Of a DNA stretch of 64,000 nucleotides, positions 42,306 to 53,825 are shown one piece after another. Numbering within the stretch: the stretch's first letter is position 1; each line of letters begins with the position of its first letter. Made by a program: the position numbers and the translations under genes. The notes under the pieces were generated by a model. It saw nothing but the letters and a program-made list of their open reading frames with translations, did not search any database and was not told the DNA's origin. Source of the DNA: Ichthyophis bannanicus (Eukaryota > Chordata > Amphibia > Gymnophiona > Ichthyophiidae); the NCBI GenBank assembly GCA_033557465.1, contig CM066043.1, positions 75,980,662 to 76,044,661 on the forward strand, read 5' to 3'.

Positions 42306-44290
42306 CTTTTCTTAAGTGGAAGGAAGCAGCCATTATGACCACCATTATCTTCCTGAATGTTTGAGGAGCAGTAGCTAAACCGAATGCCAAGGCCCAAAAC
42401 TGAAAGTGCCGCATAGGAATGGCGATACAGAGATACCACTGGTGATCCGGTTGAATAGGAATATGAAGACTGAGATCCAGAGAAGTCACCAAAGCCTAAA
42501 ACTCCCCCCATTTTCATCGTCATTATTACAGACCATAAGGTCTCCATTTGAAAATGCGGGACAATTAATACCCGGTTGACATGCTTGAGAGCAAGAACCA
42601 GGCAAAAGACATCTTCCTTTTTGGGAACCACAAAATATATGGAGTATCGACCTTGACCGTGCTGGTCTGAAGGCACTTCAACCATTGCCTGCAGCCAGAT
42701 CAATCTGTCAAGTGTGTCCACAACTGCTTTTGTCTTGACCAAAGCCTTGCAAGGAGACAGCATAAAGGCGTCAACAAGCGGATGAGCCAACTCCAGAGCA
42801 CAGCCCTAGCAGATCATTGCTAAGAACCATTGATCTGACGTAACTTGGACCCAAGCAGAGTAAAAGGTTTGAAGTAGACCTCCCAACAGAATCAACTCTG
42901 CCTGGGCTCCCTTTCATTTCATTGCAACATTTTGGAGTTAGCTGCCCCTGCAGAGAAATATCCTCTACCTAAACCTCTACCTCTTCGAAAAGTTTGACCC
43001 CTGGAAGCATAACAAGACCTCTAAAAAGAGGCAAACCGAACTGCACAGAAATAACGAAAATCCCAGAACTGACCGTACATGGGAGTCATAGACTTTGCAG
43101 GTTTAGGCTTATCCTCCGGCAGCCTAGGTACTTTGGACTCACCCAAATCCTTAACTAACTTCTCCAGTGCTTCCTCAAAGAGCAGTTTACCCTTAAACAG
43201 AAACTTACCTAGACGAGTCTTGGAAGCCACATCTGTAGATCAGTTATGCAACCAAGAAAAACAATGAACCGAAGCCATGCTCTTGGCTGAAACTAACAAA
43301 TATCATACAGAGCATCTGTCAAATAAGCCAAACTCAACTCCAAATTCACTGCCTCAGCCAACGATTCCTGAGCACTAGAAGAACAGTCAGGCAAAGTTTG
43401 CACTCATCTCAAACAAGCCCTAGTGACATACAAGCCACAAATAGAAGCCTGCAATGCCAGGGCACTGATCTCAAAACACTGCTTCAACGAAGTTTCCATC
43501 TTCTTATCCTGGGCATCCTTCAAAGCAGCTCCGACTTCCACTGGGATTGTAGTTTTCTTAGTCACCATCAAAACCAGAGCATCTACCTTTGGCAACTTGA
43601 GAAGATCTTTTTCCTCAGGAGGAATGGGAAACAAATAAGACATAACTGCCACCATGCAAATAGCCCCAGGGACTTCCATTCAACATCAACCATCTCTTTA
43701 ATAGCTTTATGTCCAGGAAAAGATTGCTGTGGCATTCAAATACTCTGCAATAAAGGATCCCCTAACTCACCTTCCACCACTGGAGGTATATTTAAAGCTG
43801 ACAAAAACTGAGAAATGAGGACAGACAACTCTTCCCACCTGAAGACCTGAATATTGGGGTCCTCATCTGGAAGGAGAACCCCTTCTCCAAATCTGTTCCT
43901 GAGAGATCCCCCCACAAATTCAAAAGACCCTCCAATGGATCATCTGAGGCCCCGGAAGCATCCAATGCACGGTCCTCCCAAGAATCGTCCTGTACCAGTG
44001 GGCGCTTATTCAAGGGTTCCAGCGATCTTTAGAGGTGGCTAGAGAGGAATTCAGTAAAACAGTATTAATACCCTGAGGAGAAGTCTGAGCCAATCCTGCA
44101 TTAAGCAATAGGCTTGGTGCAACAAAAGCACAAAATATGGGGAAAGAAGGCAGACTTGCAAACTTACCCTCTAAGCCATCTGATCTCCCCTGGAGCTCTC
44201 CTGCAACCATAGGAGCCAAACCTTGTCAGCTGGAGAGGCTGCCCCGGATAAAATGGCCATGGGACCCGCTGAAAATACTGGATCTCACGG
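42306..44290 (-). mobile_element. DIRS-like retrotransposon, family B copy B2 (partial)
   Basis: RT 42790-42306 reads GQGRYSIYFVVPKKEDVFCL, LALKHVNRVLIVPHFQMETL and, in another frame, SLHIPIQPDHQWYLCIAIPM, stopping at FRKIMVVIMAASFHL where CR1 begins. Gag-like blocks are at 43230-43021 (GKLLFEEALEKLVKDLG) and 43679-43404 (VTKKTTIPVEVGAALKDAQD). The upstream region is frameshifted and runs to about 44290. Confidence 0.75.
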
Positions 44291-45349
44291 CTGAGGAGAA
44301 GAAACAGCTGTCTGCTGCTCATGCTTCCCATCTGAAGCTTCCGCTATAGCAGCCTCCCCTGCAACCACTTTTACTGTTTTTGCCAAATTTTTCATCGTAA
44401 AACCACCCAAGACTGCCGAGAAACCCAACTGAGGCAATTTCCCACCAAAACAAAAGCCTGCGAGCCATAGAGTGTAGCTGAGGCGACCACTGAGATAGAA
44501 GAGCCATCTATAGTGGATGCATATGCGCTCTTGCACAAGGCACCAAATCCAATGCCGCTGCCATCAGCTCCAAGACCTGCAGATAATGCCAGGCCGGTGG
44601 CTTCGCCATCCACAGGAACTGGCACAACACACTCTGCAACTTGTCTATGTGCTTCTCCAGTAGCGACACCGGATCGGCTTCTGTGTCGAAATGCGCGCCC
44701 AGGTATACCAACTGTTGCAGCGAGTGTAAGGTGAAATTAGACCTTACCTGCTAATTTTGCGTTGAGTGACTCCCGTCCAGTTCCGCACCTTTGGGTAGTC
44801 TACCTCCTCCAGCAGCTTGGAGACTGAGCATGTCATCTTTTTGATAACATCAGTACACTTAGGCAGCCGGCTCCTCCTACTAGCCCCAGTAACCTATTGA
44901 CAAAGCAGACTCACAGGATCAACAAAGTTAGTAATCAAACTATATAAACCAAGACCCTAAAAAGCTTGGGCCCCCCCAACCATAGAAGAGACCCACTTTC
45001 CCCCTACAACATGGAGGTGAACCTGTGACCTGCTCAATTGCAGAAAACAAACAACCCTGCCCCAAACAGGGCCAACCAAAGTCTTTGTGTGCAAGACCAA
45101 AAAGGGACAGACAGCACCCCTGTCAGGACTTAATCACTTCTGTCCATTAACTCCCCGGATCCTCAACACTATGGTAACCTTCTTCAGGCCCGGAGTCACA
45201 TTGCTGAATACTACACTAATCCAGGAGGGTTCCGGGACTGGACTAGAGTCACACAAGGAACGCCAATTAGCAGATAAGGTCTAATTTCACCTTCCTTTTC
45301 ATTCCTCCAGTCCAGTCCTGCACTTCTGGGATCTAACAGGGCAGTTCTA

Positions 45350-46043
45350 TCAATGGGAGGGACTCACAATTCTGACCTGAAGGACTGCCGCCCCGAATCT
45401 AGCATCCCCCACCGCCTGAACATCCAGACAATGTTTTGCAAAAGTGTAAAGGGAGGACCATGTGGCCGCCCTACAAATCTCTGCCAGTGGAACCATACTA
45501 TATTCCGCCCACGAGGCCGCCTGAGACCTGGTCGAATGAGTCCGCAGGCCCACTGACACCTGCTTTCCCTTCAACATGTAGGCCGACGTAATAGCCTCTC
45601 TAATCCACCAAGAAAATAAGGCCTTGGCCGCTGCCTCTCTTTTGCGAGGCCCCTCCAAACTGAACAAACAAGCGATCCGATTTACGGAACGGAGCCGTCC
45701 TTTTTAAATAGCGCTGCAACTCTTCACATCTAGCAGTCGCAACTATGTATCTGTGCCCTCTTCCAGTCCACTCAAGAGCAACAGTAGGGAAACCATCTGA
45801 TTCAAATGAAACGCCGATATGACCTAGGGCAAAAACGATGGCACTGGCCAAAAAACCACCACCTCCTTTGAAAAGGAGAGGAAGGGCTCCCTGCAGGATA
45901 GAGCTTGCAGTTCTGAAATTCTCCAGGTCGAGCAAATTGCCACCAAAAATACTTACATAGTAACACAGTATATGATGGCAGATAAAGACCAGTATGGTCC
46001 ATCTAGTCTGCCCAGCAAGGTGGCAAGAGTAGACTCCTGCCAT
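45350..46043 (-). pseudogene. Tyrosine recombinase remnant of element C
   Basis: The C-terminal part (45667-45350) reads THSTRSQAASWAEYSMVPLA, then EICRAATWSSLYTFAKHCLD. The HSTR box II (H-x-x-R) is kept, but the usual HY of the nucleophile context reads KHC, so Tyr is missing. Upstream parts at 46043-45600 (GRGHRYIVATARCEELQRYL) are in a broken frame. Confidence 0.7.
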
Positions 46044-46160
46044 ATGCAGGGTTTCCGACCACAGGAACCACGCTTCTTCATGAGGAGGGAGGGAGGGGGT
46101 CCCTTTATTCTTTCCTTTCGTCTCCTCTTGTTTAATCCCTTTTTTTTTTTTTTTTTTTAA
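45945..46160. mobile_element. Unclassified repeat insertion inside element C
   Basis: TACATAGTAACACAGTATAT, GATGGCAGATAAAGACCAGT, CCATCTAGTCTGCCCAGCAA, ending in T20 at 46140-46159. The sequence style is that of a retroposed repeat. Its edges are approximate. Confidence 0.45.
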
Positions 46161-46784
46161 GGGACCAACACTGACGTCTTCTTTCTCTGTATCCCAAAAT
46201 AAACCAAATATAGCTAAGCCCTAACCCCTTAATTGTCCCTTCAGCAAATCTAGCCCTCTGGATCACTTCCTCCAGCTGCCTGGAGACTGAGCTTACTGGG
46301 GGGCTGGTAGGAGGAGCCAGCTGCCTAAGTGTACTGATGTCATCAAAAAGATGGCATGCTCAGCCTCCAAGCTGCTGGATGAGCTTGACTACCCAGAGGT
46401 GCGGGACTGGACTACAGGAAAGGAACTTGCTCTTTGCTGAGTTGATTACCCAACCCAGCTCCTGCAGAAATGAAATCACCTTTTGAGTAACCTTTGTACT
46501 GTCTCAACTTCACCCAGATGGTCCAGTCATCAACAGAGTAGTTACTCACCTGTAACAGGTGTTCTCCAGGAGCAGCAGGAAAGCATAGTTACTCACCTGT
46601 AACAGGTGATCGCCAGGAACAGCAGGAATTTAGTCTTCACATATGGGTATCGTTGGTACCGACGGAGCCTGCGCGAGAACGCTCCCCAGCGTCCAATTAG
46701 GAAGCTTTTGGGAGCATCCCACAGCGCCTGCATGCTGCCTTCCCGCCTTTCCCAAGTGCCTCTCTCCAGTTGAGTTTAAAGAGA

Positions 46785-46838
46785 CAAAGAGAGAGAGAGG
46801 GAAAGGGAAAGAGAGAGATAGAGAGAGATAGAGAGATA
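46785..46838. repeat. GA-rich microsatellite
   Basis: AGAGACAAAGAGAGAGAGAG followed by GGGAAAGAGAGAGATAGAGA and similar. It occupies the position where other family A copies have a short A-rich stretch between the two terminal palindromes. Confidence 0.85.
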
Positions 46839-47079
46839 CAACTCCTAGGGGAGGTGAGTGGGTTGTGAAGACTAAATTCCTGCTGTTCCCGGAGATCACC
46901 TGTTACAGGTGAGTAACTATGCTATCTCCAGGAACAAGCAGGAATGTAGTCTTCACATATGGGGACTCCCTAGCTTTAGATGCCAGGGAGAGACCCCAGA
47001 AGTTGTGTGTCCCTGTGAAGGGCTCCACTTCCCCCCATGGATCTCTGGCATCAAACCAGGGATGGCGTGTAGGAGTTGA

Positions 47080-48276
47080 TTAGGTATGGAACAGGTGTTG
47101 GAGAACAGCCTGACCAAACAAGGCATCCCAGTGGGAGTCCTTGTCCAAGCAGTAATGGGCTGTGAAGGTATGAACTGAGGCGCAAGTGGCTGCTCGACAG
47201 ATGTCGTCGACAGACACAGAGTGTAGATGAGCCATTGAAGCTGCCATGGCTCTCACATTGTGAGCTGTGACATGGCCCTCCAGAGGAAGGTTCTTACTCT
47301 GATAGGCAAAGGAAATACACTGTGCAATCCAGTTGGACAGTGATCTCTTGGAGACTGGAAGTCCCAAATGAGAAGGATCAAAAGCAACAAAGAGTTGAGA
47401 GGACTTTCTATGTTCCTGTGTTCTTTGCAAGTAAAAGGCTAAAGCTCTTTTACAGTCCAAAGTATGAAGATTCCTTTCTGCATTTGACACATGAGGTCTT
47501 GGAAAGAACACAGGCAGGTAGACCGCTTGATTAAGATGAAAAGGCGAGACCACCTTTGGCATAAAGTGTGGATGAGTCCTAAGGACTACCTTGTCATGAT
47601 GAAACTTTGTATAAGGTGGATCAGCTACTAGTGCCTGCAACTCACTGATGCGGCGTGCTGATGTGATTGCAATGAGAAAGATAACTTTCCAAGAAAGGAA
47701 TTTCAATGAGGTAGTAGCTAAGGGTTCGAAAGGTGGCTTCATGAGCTGACCAAGAACCAGGTTTAAGTCCCATGCCACCGGTGGTGGCCTAATGGGAGGC
47801 TTAGTTAGAAGAAAGCCTCTCATAAATCTTGCTATAAGAGGATGTGAGGAGATAGGTTGTCCATTTAGAGGCTTGAGAGAAGCTGCAATAGCACTCAAAT
47901 GGACTCTTACTGAGTTAGTTTTAGGTCCTGCATTGGATAAATGAAGGAGATACTCCAGTAATGATTCCAGACGTATCGCAAGGAGGTTAAGACCCTTCTG
48001 CGAACACCATATGGTAAACCTTTTTCACTTGAAAGCATAAGAGTGTCTTGTGGAAGGCTTCCTGGAAGCATAAAGGACATCCTTTACTTGCTGAGGGAGA
48101 TTAAGATCACGAAGATCTAGGCCTTCAGCAACCAAGCTCTGAGATGCAGAGATTGGGGATTGGGATGCCATAACATTCTGTCCTCCTGAGACAGGAGATC
48201 TGGAGCAGATCCTAACTCCAGGGAGGGAGCTTGAGAGAGATGTAGAAGCAGAGGGTACCACACTTTCCGTGGCCAA
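47080..48276 (-). pseudogene. DIRS tyrosine recombinase, copy A5 (catalytic part open)
   Basis: 47898-47080 is open for 272 residues with box I SARRISELQAL, box II AHNVRA and Tyr in FTAHYCLD, so all catalytic positions are present. The N-terminal part (48276-48025: VKDVLYASRKPSTRHSYAFK) is separated by a frameshift or stop near 47900-48020. It diverges from A1 and A2 by many substitutions, supporting a separate subfamily. Confidence 0.82.
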
Positions 48277-48292
48277 TGTGGAGGTATGAGAA

Positions 48293-49863
48293 TCATACGC
48301 CTCTGTCTCTCTGAAGCTTGAATAAGGTTTTGGGAATTAGGGGAATGGATGGAAAGGCATAAAGGAAGTCTTGACCCCAGTGAAGGAGGAAAGCATCCCT
48401 GGCCTGAGAGCCCTGACCCGGAATTCTGGAACAGAACCGGGGAAGTTTGGCATTCAACAGACTTGCAAAGAGGTCTATGTCCGGGGTTCCCCAAATTTGA
48501 AAAATCTTGGCCACCTGGTCTGCATGTAGAGACCATTCGTGTGGAAGCAGAACTCGACTGAGTCTGTCTGCCCAAGAGTTTTGAATGCCTGGGAGATACA
48601 TTGCCAGGAGATGAATCTGATACTCTCTGGCAAGGGCCTATAGTCGCAAAGCTTCATTGCAAAGCGACAGAGAGCCTGTTCCCCCCTGCTTGTTCACGTA
48701 GAACATGGCTACTTGATTGTCCGTATGAATGAGGACTGTCTTGTAGCTGAGCAGGGTATGGAACACTCGAAGAGCAAGGAAGATTGCTCTGAGCTCTAAG
48801 AGATTGATATGTAGATGAGTCTCCTGTGGAGTCCACCTGCCTTGGGTGGAGAGGTCTTTCAGATGAGCTCCCCAACCCACTGGTGAAGCATCTGTTGTGA
48901 GAGTTGCCTGGGGTAAGGGTTGTTGAAAAGGGGACCCCAGCAACAGGTTCTGAGTGGACTGCCACCATTGGAGGGACAAGATAAGGCAATTTGTGTTTGC
49001 TATTTGTCTGACGGGCACCCTGATGCCTGGGTCCATTGAGTGGATAAAGTCCACTGGGCTTCTCTCATATGGAGGCGAGCATAAGGAACCACATGCACGA
49101 TAGATGCCATGTGGCCTAGTAGTTGTAGCATTTCTCGGGCAGTGAGATGAGGTTTTAGCACTGCTTGAGAAGCTAACTGCACCATGCGAAGGCAACGGGC
49201 CTGGGGGAGATAGGCCCTTGCCTTTTTGGTATCCAGCAAAGCTCCTATGAACTATAGAGACTGAGTGGGAGTTAGAATGGATTTTGGGATGTTTATGACC
49301 AGACCCAAATACTGAAGGATAAGCATTGTGCAAAATAGAGAAGTCCTGGCCTCTGACTCTGATGGGGCTCGAATGAGCCAGTCGTCTAAGTAGGGAAAGA
49401 CGAATATGCCTAGAGTGCGGAGAAATGCTGCTACCACTGCCATGCATTTCGTGAACACTCTTGGCACTGAGGCCAGGCCAAAAGGAAGCACCCTGTATTG
49501 GTAGTGCTTTCCTTGAAAAAGGAACTGAAGGAACTTTCTGTGAGTTGGATGGATGAGAACATGGGTGTACGCATCCTTGAGATCTAGAGAACAAAGCCAA
49601 TCCTGACTCTGAAGGTATGGCAGCAGAGTTCCAAGAGAAATCATCTTGAATTTCTCTTTGAACAGGAATTTGTTCAATTCTCTGAGGTCCAAAATAGGTC
49701 TGTATCCCCCTGTTTTCTTTGGGATAAGGAAATAGGAGGAGTAAAACCCTGTACCCTGTTGATGAATGGGTACTTCTTCTATTGCCCCTTGGGCAAGAAG
49801 TATGGTGACCTCTTGATCTAACAGGTTGATGAGAGAGGTCTGAGAATTGAACTGTCTTACCAT
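48293..49863 (-). pseudogene. DIRS reverse transcriptase/RNase H, copy A5 (5' part displaced by insert)
   Basis: 49863-49252 reads PKKTGGYRPILDLRELNKFL, SLDLKDAYTHVLIHPTHRKF, VLPFGLASVPRVFTKCMAVV and the intact active site FPYLDDWLIRAP. RNase H in another frame has LTTDASPVGWGAHL, ELRAIFLALRVF and HTDNQVAMFYVNKQGGTG. The N-terminal RT text GRLCHFAPRWEQIIAEHWTR lies beyond the insert, near 51110-51050. Confidence 0.83.
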
Positions 49864-49875
49864 TGTGTGAGGGGT

Positions 49876-50990
49876 GTCACGTCACCATCACTCGCCTCTA
49901 GGTTAGAGGGGCGTGGATTATTGAAGGAACTTTCTGCTGTATGCTTTTTCAGCTTTTTTAAAACTATTTCCCTGCAATGCCCTCTGGGAAATGTAGCCCT
50001 TATTCAGCTGTATGAGTACACCATGCAGAAAGCTGTAGTCAGGCTCAAGTAGGTAAGGCAAATGACAGAAATGTATTATTTTTATATACACAATGGTTCG
50101 ATCATACCACACATAGGATTGTTGGTTCAGGACTCTTGGAAGCAAAAATTGTCCAAAACATATCCAATCGCAAAATGCAGTTTTAAAGGTTCTCTCTATT
50201 ACAAGATACACAGTCTTTACCAGCAAGCCTAATTGTATTCCCTTCTTAGCTTTGCTGGCTAAAGCACCAAACAAAAAGCACACTTCAAGTCTGTGGTAAA
50301 CTTCCCCTTTATAAACACATGGTATCTCAGCCACCCTGCTTGTGGTATAAGGGTACCTTTTTCCTAGGAGACCTTCTTTCAGGACTGGCTTGCTTTTTCT
50401 ACGTTCCCCAGGTTTACAGCTTGGCACAAGGAACAGTCCATGGGAGTGTCCTCCTCAATCAGCTTCACCTCGGGCTCTCCCAGCTGCATAGGCTCTGTCT
50501 CCCTGTCCTGCTCAGCATGTTCAGCTAACGGCCTCCCGGGGGATCTTGGAGTCTCTCTTGTTCTTGGCTCCAAACTCTCCTGCAGCCGTGCTGCATGCCA
50601 AATAACACTCTCTCCAGCTGGAAGCTCCGTTCCTCTGCTCTGCTCAGCCTGGCTTCCTGCTTCTCCTCTCTCCCTTTTCACTAAATCATACTCTGCTCTG
50701 GGTTTATACTTCCAGGGCTCTAGCTCCAACCCCACCCTACTCAGGTGATGGCAATCAGCCTGACTCCGGGCACCTGAGTGCTTGAAGCATTCACTGCCTA
50801 AAGGGTTCTGAGCCTTGTATCCTCTCCCCTTCATTCCACTAGGGGGAGCCTGAAATGTGGTCCACATGGAGGTTTTCTGATCCCTGGAGGTGTTTATGGC
50901 TTTCCTACCCTGACTTGAGTAAAGGGGGTCCTTTACTAGGGTGAATTCCCTGTCTCTTTGTCCTCCCCTGGACTCTGGATAGGCCTCCTT
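49876..50990. mobile_element. 1.1-kb insertion in A5 (solo-LTR candidate)
   Basis: Breaks RT between LHFLCMPP (upstream, near 51000) and VRQFNSQTSLINLL (49863). The ends look like TGTGAGGGG...TTGCCACA, that is TG...CA, and a TATAAA-type box is present near 50308-50316, which suggests a solo LTR. No target duplication or ORF of retroviral type could be confirmed. GGGCTACATTTCCC (complement of 49987-50000) resembles a ZNF143-type promoter motif. Long frames in it look spurious. Confidence 0.4.
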
Positions 50991-51422
50991 GCCACAGGGG
51001 GCATGCACAGAAAGTGCAGTTTGTACCCCTCTCTTATAATGGAGCGTGTCCAATGCTCTGCTATTATCTGCTCCCACCTGGGGGCAAAGTGACATAACCT
51101 TCCTGGAATGGTGGAAGGCTCTGTTCCATTGAGGGCCAGGAAGGCTAAGTTCTCTAGATGAAAGTCAAAGGCCTTTTGGCGGCTGAGACTGCTGAGATGG
51201 TTGAGGCTTAGCAGTCTTTGCTTTCCTTTGTTTAGGTGGTTGCTGACCCTTCCGGTCAGGCTGACCTGCAGAACGTCCCTGCTGGGAATAAGAGGGATAA
51301 AACCTCTTCTTTTTTGAGAAGAAAGAAATCTTTCAAGAAGCCTTTCTCGCAGGATCAGCTGTGGCTTTGGATAGCCTATCCAAAGTGGAGTTGTCAGCAT
51401 CTAATTCATTGGCTTTCTCTTG

Positions 51423-53001
51423 TCAATTTTTGCCAAATAGATTTTCACCTGTACAAGGGATATTGCCCAGTCTGTCCTGCACCCAGAGCTCCAAATCGTA
51501 TGCCTGGAGCCAGGCAATTCTATGTGCACCTATGGCAATGGTAGAGGTTCTGCTTATCCACTCAAAACAGTCAAAAGCTGCACGGTTGACAAACAGACAC
51601 ATCCTGGGCATGTTTGACCAGTGTGAGAAAATCCTGCCTTCTATCATCAGGAAGAAGAGGGCTCAAAACCTCTAAATCACCTGTGACTTCTTTAAGGAAC
51701 ATTCCCATATATAAAATATAGGAACTGATCCTGGCAGAAAGCATGGAAGCCTGGAAAGTATGACGTCCAAAGGCATCCAAAGTTCTACACTCACGTCCTG
51801 GAGAATTAGAGGCATGCCTCTTTACACTCCTGATCCTTCTCATAGCTGATTCCACTACAATAGAATGGTGAGGAAGTTGAGTTTTCTGGAATCCAGGACA
51901 AGGAGGGACTCGATACAAGGTATCCAGTCTGCGAGAGTGAGGAGAGGTGGTGAGAGGTGTCTCCCACATTCTCAACATGAGATCATGTAAGATCTCATGG
52001 ATAGGCAAGGTAGCTGTCTCCTTAGGAGCTTTGGGATATTGTAAAATCTCCAACTCCTTAGCTCTGGTCTCTGTCTCAGGAGTCACAGTAATGGACAACC
52101 CACGAGCCACCTCCCTGATGAAATCTTGAAAGGAGATATCTTCTGGAGGAGACATCCTACATTTAGGAGAGGAAGGCTTCTCCGGGAGAAGTATACCGGT
52201 ACCGGCAGAGCTATCAGAATCCTCGGAGTCCTCGGAGGATTCGAAGTATCGTCTGTTCGGATGCTCTTGAAGAGCCCGATACCCGTACCAACCGAAGTCG
52301 GTACCGGGGGTAATTGGTACCGGTGTATCGGCACCAGAAGGCATCGCATGACTGGGTGCCGGCAAAGCTGATACTGATGTCGATGCTATCGGTACCAGTA
52401 CCGATATTGGTGCCGGTACCGGTTGAATTGTCTGACGCGGTTCCGAGGGCGTCGATACTGCAAGGAGAACCGCCAGACTGCGTTCAATAGCCAGGAACCT
52501 CTGGTCTATCAATGCTGCCGATGCCTGGGTATCGGTACCGGAAACAGCCGGTACCCAAGAGCATGGCACCAGTAGTTCTGCCGAGGTCGAGGCCTCGAGA
52601 ACATCCTGGATCCCCGATAATGCTTTGGAAGCCGAAGCCTCCCACCGGGGCAAATTTGCCGGTATGGAACCCTCAAGGGCAACGCCAGAGGCTTGATGTT
52701 TGGAAGGAGATCTACCCTTTGAGGACCGGCTGGACTTATGTTTAGTTACCTGAGATCCGTGGGAGGAAGATGAAGCCCTGGAAGACGTCGATGCCACTGA
52801 AGCTGCATCGGAGGGAAAAAGGGCACTGAGCTTGGCAGCTCGATTCTGTCGACCCCTTTTGGACATCATGGCACAAGCCATGCACTCGGAGATGGAGTGG
52901 CCAGGACCTAAACATTTAAGACACCACTCGTGGGTGTCGGTGACAGAGATGGTACCACCACACTTGGTGCATTTTTTAAAACCCGAGGCGGGTTTCTCCA
53001 T
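51423..53001 (-). CDS. DIRS gag-like protein, copy A5
   Basis: Open from 53031 with a likely start at ATG 53001 (MEKPASGFKKCTKCGGTISV). The Cys/His cluster reads THEWCLKCLGPGHSISECMA. A Ser-rich stretch, then a Val/Pro-rich repeat encoded by GGTACC-containing DNA, precede the C-terminal domain: FQKTQLPHHSIVVESAMRRI, then YILYMGMFLKEVTGDLEVLS. The long frame ends at 51571. A remaining piece (51647-51423, ending CTGENLFGKN) is shifted, so the last part is broken. It is the best gag of the window in length. The function is inferred. Confidence 0.75.
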
Positions 53002-53825
53002 AGTGGAGGAAATTTTGGGCCTAAGGCCCAAAATGGCACGTGCACCTGGAAAGAAAAGTTTGGAAAAAAAAATACTTTTTTTTTTTTGAAGAAAGAAGGA
53101 AGAACCGGCGGTACCGGTATAGCGTCGAGGAAGGCAGACGTGACCACAAAAAAAGAAGAAGGAGGAAAATAATTTTCTGCGGTGACAAGAACACGACCTG
53201 CTGGCTCCGTGGAAAACAAAGAACTGGAGAGAGGCAGTTGGGAAAGGCGGGAAGGCAGCACGCAGGCGCTGTGGGATGCTCCCAAAAGCTTCCTAACTGG
53301 ACGCTGGGGAGTGTTCCTGCGCAGGCTCCGTCGGTACCGACGATACCCATATATGTGAGGACTACATTCCTGCTTGTTCCTGGAGATTCAGTCCTCACAT
53401 ATGGGTGACGTCGGCACCGAAGGAGCCCTCGTGCGGAGCATTTCCCCAGCTTTCAAAGAAAGCCTTTGGGAATGCAGCGCACATGCGCAGTCCCCTTCCC
53501 ACCCAAGGGTGCCATCTTGCTCAGTCTGACGACATAGCTAAAAGACAGCAAAACAACAAAATGAATCATACGACTGCAACTCCAAGGGGAGGAGGGAGGG
53601 TTGTGAGGACCGATTCCTGCTGCTCCTGGAGAACACCTGTTACAGGTGAGTAACTACTCTTTCTCCAGGACCAAACAGGAAGCCAGTCCTCACATATGGG
53701 ACTCCCCAGCTACAGACTACCGGGAACCCAAGCTGAAAAATACAGTGTCAGCATCTGTGAAAGAATCCTTTCTGAGAACACCCCCGTATGGTAGCCCAAC
53801 ACAAGGGCCAGAGGGTAGGAGTTGC

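Larger units (their letters stand above)
44732..46421 (-). mobile_element. DIRS-type element C (internally deleted, termini kept)
   Basis: Inverted termini: 44732-44880 (AAGGTGAAATTAGACCTTAC, then CGCACCTTTGGGTAGTC, TCCAGCAGCTTGGAGACTGA) match the complement of 46276-46421. An internal complementary region at 45265-45330 joins the complement of the left end (AAGGTCTAATTTCACCTT) to that of the right end (TCCAGTCCAGTCCTGCAC), the same architecture as family A. Only a recombinase remnant lies inside, and another repeat interrupts it. At 1.7 kb it is a deletion derivative, inserted into B3. Confidence 0.8.
46581..53386 (-). mobile_element. DIRS-type retrotransposon, copy A5 (subfamily with GGTACC-rich gag)
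   Basis: The left end ATAGTTACTCACCTGTAACA (palindrome 46594-46608, inverted copy 46897-46911) and right end CATATATGTGAGGACTACAT then CTTGTTCCTGGAGA define a 6.8-kb element, including a 1.1-kb insert. Right-end palindrome CGTCGGTACCGACG at 53329-53342. A GA-rich microsatellite (46785-46838) lies in the internal complementary region. Gag and most of the recombinase are open. It sits inside the terminal repeat of A7. Confidence 0.9.

Noticed and set aside
46537..46580. A solo DIRS terminal repeat next to A5
   Set aside because: The sequence continues exactly at 53387, so it is the displaced end of A7, not a separate solo repeat.
50379..51095. 238-residue minus-strand ORF
   Set aside because: It spans the boundary between A5 RT leader text and the anonymous insert, in a frame different from RT. 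No domain is recognisable.
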